Assembly (NCBI GenBank): GCA_964554215.1
Contig: CAZKND010000043.1
Span: forward strand, 1-11,917
DNA from: CAYLJV01 sp964554215
Lineage (GTDB): Archaea > Hadarchaeota > Hadarchaeia > Hadarchaeales > JAGGTB01
Length of the DNA stretch: 11,917 nucleotides
Reading direction: 5' to 3'
Shown: in pieces, positions 6,789-11,917 of the stretch
How positions within the stretch are numbered: position 1 is the stretch's first letter
How the letters are laid out: every line of letters starts with the position of its first letter
The notes under the pieces: generated by a model
The model's database searches: none
Told to the model about the DNA's origin: nothing
Seen by the model: the letters and a program-made list of their open reading frames with translations, nothing else
Program-made: the position numbers and the translations under genes

Positions 6789-7058
6789 TCATCTAGACTT
6801 TACTACAATATTAGTCAAAGAATCGCCGACTCCGGGAAAAGTTCTGATTTTCTTCACTAGTTCGTCCGTTATATGCTCTACATCGTCTGCTTCCAGCCAA
6901 GCTATAATATCGTATGGGCCTGTAACTTCTGCTGCGCTTTTTACTTCTTCCAAATCAGCTATTTTCCTAAACACTTCTTCTAACTCTACTTCCCTGTAAG
7001 TATCCTCTTCAATTTGGACTCCTGACTCAGTTTCTATCAAAACAATTGCTTCTGCCAT
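6789..7058 (-). CDS. Stand-alone Lrp/AsnC ligand-binding (RAM) domain protein
   Basis: An 89-residue protein equal to the C-terminal RAM domain of Lrp/AsnC regulators, without the DNA-binding helix-turn-helix. The fold signature is visible: an opening strand AEAIVLIETESG, a helix LEEVFRKIADLEEV, then KSAAEVTGPYDIIAWLEADD and the closing strand SLTNIVVKSR. The segment VTGPYDII is the family's ligand-pocket loop. Such SMLP-type proteins form dimers or octamers and bind amino acids; some modulate partner Lrp regulators. I placed the start at ATG 7058, preceded by GTGAT. An in-frame extension to 7112 adds residues unlike the family. It is divergent from tatD. The ligand and target are unknown. 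Confidence 0.9.
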   Translation of the reverse strand: MAEAIVLIETESGVQIEEDTYREVELEEVFRKIADLEEVKSAAEVTGPYDIIAWLEADDVEHITDELVKKIRTFPGVGDSLTNIVVKSR

Positions 7059-7181
7059 AAAATCACATACTAATATTATTTTACCTTCCAAATAAGATTT
7101 GCCCAGACCCAAAATTATACCGGAATAACTAAAATTGGCTCAAGTTTTTAGGAAAGTTAACGAGAATAATACAGTGGTAAA
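7059..7181. promoter_or_regulatory. Divergent intergenic region between RAM-domain gene and tatD
   Basis: This AT-rich spacer must hold both promoters. Candidate boxes are AAATCTTATTTGG on the minus strand (7100-7088) for the RAM gene, and CAAAATTATACC on the plus strand (about 7110-7121) for tatD. Neither is strong, and no clear operator palindrome stands out. Confidence 0.35.
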
Positions 7182-7952
7182 ATGATAGATTCACACTGCC
7201 ATCTGGAATTCGACCACTTCAACGGAGAAAGAGAGAAAGTGATCATCACCGCCAAAAATAGACTTAAAGGAATCGTTGACTCCAGTGCCAATATAAACCA
7301 CGCTCAAGATGTCTTAAAACTTCACGAAGATCATCCAAATTTTATCTTCCCTTCTCTAGGACTACATCCAAAAGAAGCAGTTCAAGCTTCAAAAGAAGAA
7401 ATTGAAGAATTCAAAAATATGGCCAGAAATGAAAAAGACAAGATAGTGGCCATCGGAGAAGTAGGACTCGACTACTATCACGTAAAAAATAACGAAAAAC
7501 GGGATCGAAGCAAAGAAGTCTTCGAAGAGATGATAAAGCTTTCCAACTCCTTAGAACTTCCTTTAGTAGTCCATTCTAGAAATTCTCTTGAGGATGCTCT
7601 AAAAATATTAGAAGATAAAAATGGAGATGTAATCATTCACTGTTTCGCTGGAAGTGAAGAGGAATTAGAGGAGTGTATCGATAGAAACTATTACTTATCT
7701 TTCGGCGGAATAATATTCAGATCTAAAAACAAGTACCGCCCACTACTCAAAAAGACACCCTTAGAAAATCTGCTTCTGGAAACAGACGCACCATTCTTAG
7801 CGAAAAGTAAAAAGGATAGATCCGAACCCTGGCTAATCAGAGAAATAGCAAATGAAATCGCCGAAATCAAAGGGGTAGATTTCAACGAAGTTTGGGAAAA
7901 AGCAGGAAAAAACGCTAAGAATGTATTCTCACTGCCGATTAGCCTAAAATAA
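7182..7952 (+). CDS. tatD: TatD-family metal-dependent nuclease/hydrolase
   Basis: Metal-dependent hydrolase of the TatD family; members have 3'-5' exonuclease or DNase activity linked to DNA repair, or D-aminoacyl-tRNA-type activities. All metal ligands are present: His5 and His7 (DSHCHL), Glu93 (GEVGLDYY), His131 (VVHSR), His153 (IIHCFAG) and Asp202 (ETDAPFL). The 256 residues are the normal length. The ATG at 7182 is set by the conserved IDSHCHL start; only weak GTGGT precedes it. The stop is TAA. It is the first of a run of plus-strand genes, separated from the next by 162 nt, so probably its own transcript. The exact substrate cannot be told from sequence. Confidence 0.92.
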   Translation: MIDSHCHLEFDHFNGEREKVIITAKNRLKGIVDSSANINHAQDVLKLHEDHPNFIFPSLGLHPKEAVQASKEEIEEFKNMARNEKDKIVAIGEVGLDYYHVKNNEKRDRSKEVFEEMIKLSNSLELPLVVHSRNSLEDALKILEDKNGDVIIHCFAGSEEELEECIDRNYYLSFGGIIFRSKNKYRPLLKKTPLENLLLETDAPFLAKSKKDRSEPWLIREIANEIAEIKGVDFNEVWEKAGKNAKNVFSLPISLK

Positions 7953-8114
7953 CCTGTTTAAAACTATATATAACCTTCAAAAATCTAAAATTACAAAATA
8001 ATGTCTATTAATAATCAAAATACAGCTAATTAAACCGACCACCAGATAAGAAAGTTATAACTAAAAGGTTTAACTTGGAATTAAATATTCTTTACTGGTA
8101 ATAGAGAGAAAAAA
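7953..8114 (+). promoter_or_regulatory. Promoter region of the CDF transporter gene
   Basis: Two TATA-like boxes are visible on the plus strand: AAACTATATATAACC (7961-7975, strong but about 145 nt before the start) and TTGGAATTAAATATTC (8075-8090). The latter would place transcription start near 8110 and give an almost leaderless mRNA. Just before the ATG there is only weak GAGAG. The rest of the gap is AT-rich without recognisable genes. Confidence 0.45.
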
Positions 8115-8993
8115 ATGAGTAAAGGTGGATTCAAAAGCAAAAAGAGGCTCATAGCATCAATCATTTTAAATCTAGCTATAACTGTATCCGAAGCTGGTGC
8201 AGGCATTTTAACCGGAAGTCTCGCCCTCTTATCTGATGCCGGCCACAATTTTTCCGATGTCATATCACTGATCCTAGGCTACACTGGGGTTTCTATATCC
8301 GAAAAGGAACCAAATGAAAAACTTACCTATGGATATAAACGAGCAGAGGTCTTAACCTCATTAATCAATGCCTCCATCTTATTCATAATCGGAGGATATA
8401 TCCTCTTCGAAGCTTATCAAAGGCTACAAAATCCAACACCTGTGGACCCAACATTGATGATCGGCGTTGCAGGAATCGCACTAGCCGCGAACATAGGATC
8501 CATATTTCTCCTAAGGGAAGGTAAAAAAGAATCTCTAAATCTCAGAACCGTCATCCTTCATCTGATTTTCGACTCTCTCGCATCCGTTGGAGTTATCATT
8601 GGCGGTATCTTGATATTCTTATACAATCTTTACATAGCAGACGTAATCATCTCGATTATGATAGCTATCCTGATATTCATTGGGGCCTCCAGAGTGCTTA
8701 GAGAAGGAGTGAACATCATTATGCAAGGAGCACCGCCAGGGATAGAATACGAAGAGGTTAAAAATCAAATTTTAAACTTTGAAGAAGTAGCTTCAATTCA
8801 TGATTTGCATATATGGTCACTATCCTCTAAGGAAAAAATTCTCTCTTGCCACATCTGTCCAACTTCAAGAGAAGTAGAAAATGACAAGATTATCAAAAAA
8901 ATAGAGAAAAAACTAGAGGAGAAACATGACATCCAACATGTTACTATACAGATAGAGTCCGAAGATATATGTGAAACCGGAGAACGATTCTAA
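8115..8993 (+). CDS. Cation diffusion facilitator (CDF) metal exporter, CzcD/ZnT-like
   Basis: Membrane antiporter that exports Zn2+ or related divalent metals in exchange for protons. The 292 residues show six hydrophobic segments (about 12-32, 36-58, 78-99, 114-134, 146-170, 172-192) and a cytoplasmic C-terminal domain. The metal site has HxxxD in TM2 (His44, Asp48 in DAGHNFSD) and HxxxD in TM5 (His149, Asp153 in LHLIFD), the pattern of zinc-type members. GILTGSLALLSDAGH and IHDLHIWSL (His229, His232) are family hallmarks, and further histidines (246, 271, 275) lie in the C-terminal domain. The ATG at 8115 is followed by a basic N-terminus. There is no metal-responsive regulator gene nearby. 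Metal specificity (Zn against Cd, Co, Fe) is inferred only from the HD-HD pattern. Confidence 0.93.
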   Translation: MSKGGFKSKKRLIASIILNLAITVSEAGAGILTGSLALLSDAGHNFSDVISLILGYTGVSISEKEPNEKLTYGYKRAEVLTSLINASILFIIGGYILFEAYQRLQNPTPVDPTLMIGVAGIALAANIGSIFLLREGKKESLNLRTVILHLIFDSLASVGVIIGGILIFLYNLYIADVIISIMIAILIFIGASRVLREGVNIIMQGAPPGIEYEEVKNQILNFEEVASIHDLHIWSLSSKEKILSCHICPTSREVENDKIIKKIEKKLEEKHDIQHVTIQIESEDICETGERF

Positions 8994-9045
8994 TAAACCG
9001 AAAAGAACTTCAAGAGAGGTAAAGAGAGTAAAAATACAATCTTAG

Positions 9046-10206
9046 ATGGTTAAAATGGAAAAATGGATTAAAAAATCATCAATATCTTTTCTTATAGCAA
9101 TCATAATTATCTTAGTAAGCATCGGAGTCATTTTAGGATACTCTATTACCGACCAAGACGATGATGGTCTTAGAAATTACGAAGAACTAATTAGAGGAAC
9201 TTCTCCTACAAATCCTGACTCTGACGGAGACGGTCTGAAAGATAATACAGAAGTGAGAAAATACGGAACAAATCCCACAAAAAAAGATAGTGATGACGAC
9301 GGCCTAAATGACAATGCCGAGATAAAGAAATACGGAACAAACCCACTTGATCCGGATACAGATCATGATTACATACCCGATTCTTACGACCCAAATCCAC
9401 TTACCTACGGTTACTACCTAAGATTCACCCAAGACACCCCTTCCAAAATCTGGGAGGTTCAACTTTTAGATATGAAACAAGCTGAAAAAATGGAAGGTGA
9501 AGTAGATAATTTAACTCAGAAAATGAAATCCGACGCTAAATCTTGTATTACCTCCACCAAAGAAGATACATTCCAAAATCTTGTCGAACTAGTTCATAAA
9601 AAGGTCCCACATGCTAGCGATAATTCCGAGGAGTATCCAAACGCTAAATGGGAAAATCAATACAACGACTGGGGAGCTCATCCTAGAGATCCTCTTTATC
9701 AATATTATCAGGCACACGAAAACGTCGATCTACAGCCGGATTGTGACGACCTAAGTGCAGTTTACGACGTGATGGCCGACTACATTATCGAATACAAGGG
9801 ATGGGACAACTCCGTAAACTGCGATATGTTCAGATTTAACTGGGACAACGTAGCACATATCGCCTGTATCGTGAACATCAACGGTACTGAGTACATAGCC
9901 GATCCTACTCCTGGCAACTTTACATCCATGGCCAATGCATCAAACTATATTCTCGCCGGATTCCAGGAAAAAACTTTGATGGGAAAATTCGATAAAAGAT
10001 ATTTTGACTCCATCTATGATTCAGAAATCAGCTTTATAATCGAAGAAGAATTCGAAGATAATTTTATGAGCCTAATGCGTTCTCTCAATTCCGAAGAGAC
10101 TTTGAAAGAGCTATATTTGAAAGGATTGTCCGTTACAGAATCAACCCTCTATCAAAGAAGCAAACTAGTAATCGACGAAAATGGAAAATGGCGTTTCAAA
10201 AGATGA
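9046..10206 (+). CDS. Membrane-anchored surface protein: calcium-type repeats plus transglutaminase-like domain
   Basis: A 386-residue protein with three parts. A basic N-terminus is followed by a single hydrophobic segment (about 13-31) that acts as signal anchor. Next come four Asp-rich, thrombospondin type 3-like calcium loops: DQDDDGLRNYEE (36), DSDGDGLKDNTE (58), DSDDDGLNDNAE (81) and a degenerate DTDHDYIPDSYD (104), spaced by 22-23 residues with YGTNP linkers. From about 160 a transglutaminase-like domain follows, with a plausible catalytic triad Cys233 (QPDCDDLSAVYDVM), His271 (NVAHIACIV) and Asp286 (YIADPT). The catalytic part should lie outside the membrane. The family includes peptidases and cross-linking enzymes; which one this is cannot be told. 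ATG 9046 and ATG 9055 are both possible, and no ribosome binding site lies close. It follows the CDF gene by 52 nt. Confidence 0.85.
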   Translation: MVKMEKWIKKSSISFLIAIIIILVSIGVILGYSITDQDDDGLRNYEELIRGTSPTNPDSDGDGLKDNTEVRKYGTNPTKKDSDDDGLNDNAEIKKYGTNPLDPDTDHDYIPDSYDPNPLTYGYYLRFTQDTPSKIWEVQLLDMKQAEKMEGEVDNLTQKMKSDAKSCITSTKEDTFQNLVELVHKKVPHASDNSEEYPNAKWENQYNDWGAHPRDPLYQYYQAHENVDLQPDCDDLSAVYDVMADYIIEYKGWDNSVNCDMFRFNWDNVAHIACIVNINGTEYIADPTPGNFTSMANASNYILAGFQEKTLMGKFDKRYFDSIYDSEISFIIEEEFEDNFMSLMRSLNSEETLKELYLKGLSVTESTLYQRSKLVIDENGKWRFKR

Positions 10207-10280
10207 ACCACTATATCAACGGAAGGCTGTGAAGATAAGTTGTTAAAAAATATAACCACATAATAAAGAATGGAAATAGA
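10207..10280 (+). promoter_or_regulatory. Promoter of nep1
   Basis: TTAAAAAATATAACC (10243-10257) is a good TATA-like box about 31 nt before the nep1 TTG. It predicts transcription start near 10276 and a nearly leaderless mRNA, which fits the absence of a ribosome binding site before the TTG. Confidence 0.5.
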
Positions 10281-10967
10281 TTGCTACATATAATATTGGC
10301 AGATTCGGAACTCGAAACAATCCCTGAAAAAATTTCAGATGAACCGCCTATACAAAGAGAAGCTGAAGAAATTGAAAAAAGTCCTACCGATTTAATTTTA
10401 GATTCTAACTATCATCATGACTCTATGAAACAATTAGCTGACCCTGAAAGGAGGGGAAGGCCAGACATAGCTCATGTCTGCTTACTGTCCGCTTTAGAAA
10501 GCCCACTCAACAAGGAAAATCTTCTAAAATTCCACATTCACACCCGTCACGATAAAGTTATCGAAATAGAACCACATACCAGAATACCAAGGTCCTATAA
10601 TAGATTTATAGGATTGATGGAACAACTCTTCAAAACAGGTGAAGTACCCCCTGAAAACCCTCTGATAACTATGAGTGAAAAGGACTTAGAAACAAAAATC
10701 AACGAAATAAATCCTGAGAAAACACTTTCTTTTTCGATTCAGGGGATGGAAGTCAAAGGAAAGAACCTTTTCCGTCCAGAAGAGAAAGAAAAGGACATAT
10801 GTGCTTTGGTAGGTGGGTTCCCGAAAGGAGAGTTCAGTTCAGATGTTGAAGAATTATCAGACGATGTCATTAAAATGTACCATAACCCATTAAATGCTCT
10901 CACAGTGGTCAATCACGCCATCCAATTCTACGAGGAGAGCTGTCTCGACAAAGAATTTTTCAAATAG
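10281..10967 (+). CDS. nep1: 16S rRNA pseudouridine N1-methyltransferase Nep1 (Emg1 family)
   Basis: SPOUT-class enzyme that N1-methylates a pseudouridine of 16S rRNA using S-adenosylmethionine and helps small-subunit assembly; cytoplasmic homodimer. Conserved family blocks are present in order: LHIILADSELETIP at the start, HHDSMKQLADPERRGRPDIAH (46-65 region), SPLNKENLL, HIHTR (85-89), RIPRSYNRFIGLMEQLF (101-117) and the SAM-loop GGFPKGEF (178-185), ending with NHAIQFYEE. The length of 228 is normal. The start is TTG at 10281, the only initiator before LHIILAD; it appears to be read from a nearly leaderless transcript. The stop is TAG, the only terminal TAG among the gene ends in this window. 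Readthrough would add only 12 residues before TGA. A coding-like stretch in another frame follows. Confidence 0.93.
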   Translation: MLHIILADSELETIPEKISDEPPIQREAEEIEKSPTDLILDSNYHHDSMKQLADPERRGRPDIAHVCLLSALESPLNKENLLKFHIHTRHDKVIEIEPHTRIPRSYNRFIGLMEQLFKTGEVPPENPLITMSEKDLETKINEINPEKTLSFSIQGMEVKGKNLFRPEEKEKDICALVGGFPKGEFSSDVEELSDDVIKMYHNPLNALTVVNHAIQFYEESCLDKEFFK

Positions 10968-11104
10968 AATTGGAACAAGAACTGGCAGAACAAATCCTCC
11001 TTCTGAATAAAAAAATGTGGTATTTACTGGAGAATTTATCAAAGCAAAAATTTGTTAAGTCTGTTAGAGTTTGTTAATATCATAACTGAACAGGAAGTGC
11101 CAAT
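10968..11104 (+). promoter_or_regulatory. Spacer between nep1 and hydrogenase protease gene, with repeated TGTTA
   Basis: Holds AT-rich promoter-like sequence before the protease gene, including GTTTGTTAATATC (11069-11081). TGTTA occurs three times in direct order at 11053, 11062 and 11072, about one helical turn apart. AGGAAGTG (11092-11099) is the ribosome binding site for the TTG at 11105. A 35-codon coding-like stretch (10970-11077) overlaps it and is reported separately as a finding. Confidence 0.4.
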
Positions 11105-11575
11105 TTGAACTTAGAGAACTTCGAACTCAACGAAGATGACAGAGTCGTGATTTTAGGAATAGGAAACAAGACGAGAGGCGACGACGCAGCGGGAATAAGA
11201 ACAATACAAAAACTAGAAGATAGGCTAGAGAGCGAAAATTTACTATTAATCAATACAGGTAACACCCCGGAAAAATTCACCTCAAAAGTAAAAAAGTTCG
11301 AACCTGACAAAGTACTGCTTATAGATTCAATAGATTCGGGAAGCGAACCCGGAACAATCACCCTTGCAAAATCTTCTGATGTAAGCTCCTACTCAGTTTC
11401 AACTCACAGATTGCCACTATCCAAACTCATGGATTACCTAGAAAAAGAAACAGGTGCAAAAATCAGACTCCTAGGGATGCAAGTGGAAAATATCGGAAGA
11501 GGTACTAAAATATCTCAAAACGTCAAAGAATCTATCGATGAAATCGTCGAAAAATTATCTAAAAAAATGAAATGA
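11105..11575 (+). CDS. hycI: Hydrogenase maturation endopeptidase, HycI type
   Basis: Clips the C-terminal tail of a [NiFe]-hydrogenase large subunit once nickel is inserted; cytoplasmic. The 156 residues are usual for the family. The hallmark GIGNKTRGDDAAG (18-30) provides the first nickel-sensing acidic residue (Asp26 by comparison with HycI), LLIDSIDSG (71-79) the second, and STHRLPLS (99-106) the histidine (His101). THRLPL resembles HycI-type proteases of group 3 and 4 enzymes. The start is TTG at 11105 with AGGAAGTG 5 nt upstream; no ATG lies before the conserved core. Its TGA directly abuts the stop of the convergent ferredoxin-like hydrogenase subunit, which suggests that locus contains its substrate. 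Confidence 0.92.
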   Translation: MNLENFELNEDDRVVILGIGNKTRGDDAAGIRTIQKLEDRLESENLLLINTGNTPEKFTSKVKKFEPDKVLLIDSIDSGSEPGTITLAKSSDVSSYSVSTHRLPLSKLMDYLEKETGAKIRLLGMQVENIGRGTKISQNVKESIDEIVEKLSKKMK

Positions 11576-11902
11576 TTAATCGGTTACCAAATCTTCCTTA
11601 TCCAACACTGCAGCCTCGTAATCCTTATTTATCTCTATAGCATCAGGGGGGCAATTCTCCTCACATTCACCACAGTTAAGACAACTCCCATGATCAAAGA
11701 TTGGAACATCCTCTTCGTCATAAGTGATAGCCCAAGAAGGACACACCTGTTTACAAAGTCCACAACCTACACAGGCATCTTCATCAACAACCGGCTTCCC
11801 CCTAAAACGCTCAGGAGGTTCTCTTTTCTCATAAGGGTATTTCAAAGTAGATACCTTACTGAACAGATTTTTCAAAACATCAGTCACCATCTTAGGCAAC
11901 AC
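11576..11902 (-). CDS. Two-[4Fe-4S] ferredoxin-like subunit of an energy-converting [NiFe]-hydrogenase (EchF/HycF/MbhN-like)
   Basis: A 108-residue electron-transfer subunit. Two full CxxCxxCxxxC motifs bind two [4Fe-4S] clusters: Cys44/47/50/54 (CVGCGLCKQVCP) and Cys74/77/80/84 (CLNCGECEENCP). The N-terminal YPYEKREPPERFRGKP (22-37) is the lead-in found in NuoI/HycF/EchF-type subunits rather than in free ferredoxins. It would link ferredoxin to the hydrogenase small subunit at the membrane. The likely start is GTG 11902 or TTG 11899, both just after a strong GAGGTGAT site (11912-11905); ATG 11890 is further away. An upstream gene probably ends with ATG AAG AGG TGA at the window edge, implying an operon. 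Assignment to Ech, Mbh, Ehb or Hyc class is not possible here. Confidence 0.88.
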   Translation of the reverse strand: MLPKMVTDVLKNLFSKVSTLKYPYEKREPPERFRGKPVVDEDACVGCGLCKQVCPSWAITYDEEDVPIFDHGSCLNCGECEENCPPDAIEINKDYEAAVLDKEDLVTD

Positions 11903-11905
11903 AAA

Positions 11906-11917
11906 TCACCTCTTCAT
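11906..11917 (-). CDS. Possible 3' end of an upstream gene (edge)
   Basis: The last bases on the minus strand read ATG AAG AGG TGA, with GAGGTGAT inside serving as the ferredoxin-like gene's ribosome binding site. Such overlap of a stop codon and a ribosome binding site is typical of operons, so this is probably the end of the preceding hydrogenase gene. Four codons are too few to say which. Confidence 0.3.
   Translation of the reverse strand: MKR

Noticed and set aside
7059..7112. N-terminal extension of the RAM-domain protein
   Set aside because: The added residues (GLGKSYLEGKIILVCDF) do not fit the family. ATG 7058 gives the standard domain with a GTGAT site before it.
10953..10967. Programmed -1 frameshift signal at the end of nep1
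   Set aside because: The run of five T is not a classic X XXY YYZ slippery heptamer in the reading frame, and Nep1 is complete at the TAG. Only the possible indel or tail is kept as a finding.
10965..10967. Pyrrolysine readthrough at the nep1 TAG
   Set aside because: Readthrough adds only 12 unremarkable residues before TGA, and the protein is already full length, so the codon most likely acts as a stop.
11080..11361. Minus-strand open frame of 93 codons over the protease gene
   Set aside because: Low-complexity Ser/Phe/Leu translation, antisense to the conserved GNKTRGDDAAG region.
1..11917. tRNA or rRNA genes, CRISPR arrays, insertion sequences
   Set aside because: Looked for on both strands by eye. 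No cloverleaf with a GTTCRANYC arm, no regularly spaced repeats and no transposase were seen. Short ncRNAs cannot be excluded without folding software.

Overview
This AT-rich window comes from an archaeon. Evidence: an archaeal/eukaryotic-type Nep1 rRNA methyltransferase, a family B DNA polymerase of the archaeal PolB2 group beside a RadA-like paralogue, a stand-alone Lrp/AsnC RAM-domain protein, TATA-like boxes, and GAGGTG/GGTGAT ribosome binding sites. Many proteins are rich in Asp and Glu, which hints at a salt-adapted cell. The edge of an energy-converting [NiFe]-hydrogenase locus fits a methanogen or other H2-metabolising euryarchaeon. A methyl-reducing halophilic methanogen (Methanonatronarchaeia-like) is my best guess, from memory only and with low confidence. 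Starts at TTG or GTG are common here: metX, polB2, nep1, the hydrogenase protease and the ferredoxin.

Layout. (1) 1-2615, minus strand: methionine synthesis operon, O-acetylhomoserine sulfhydrylase (metY) followed 3 nt later by homoserine O-acetyltransferase with C-terminal CBS domains (metX), which runs off the left edge. (2) 2795-3337, minus: rubrerythrin, with a hairpin plus T-tract terminator. (3) 3429-6652, minus: a compact three-gene cluster with overlapping ends: RadA/RecA-like protein without a Walker A motif, a small helical GRTVPTFR protein, and an exonuclease-dead PolB2 polymerase. The polymerase reading frame is interrupted once, in frame, by a TAG codon. (4) 6789-7058, minus: RAM-domain regulator, divergent from (5) plus-strand genes: TatD nuclease (7182), a CDF metal exporter (8115), a membrane-anchored calcium-repeat/transglutaminase-like surface protein (9046), Nep1 (10281) and a HycI-type hydrogenase maturation protease (11105). 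(6) 11576-11902, minus: a two-[4Fe-4S] ferredoxin-like subunit of an Ech/Mbh/Hyc-type hydrogenase, abutting the protease gene end to end.

How they work together: metY and metX make homocysteine from homoserine by the acetyl route. The RadA-like/small protein/PolB2 set resembles, by analogy, a translesion-synthesis 'mutasome' such as bacterial ImuA-ImuB-DnaE2. Rubrerythrin adds peroxide defence. The protease probably matures the large subunit of the hydrogenase to which the ferredoxin-like subunit belongs.

The observation most worth checking is the in-frame TAG in PolB2. It could be pyrrolysine or other readthrough, a recent nonsense mutation, or a sequencing error.
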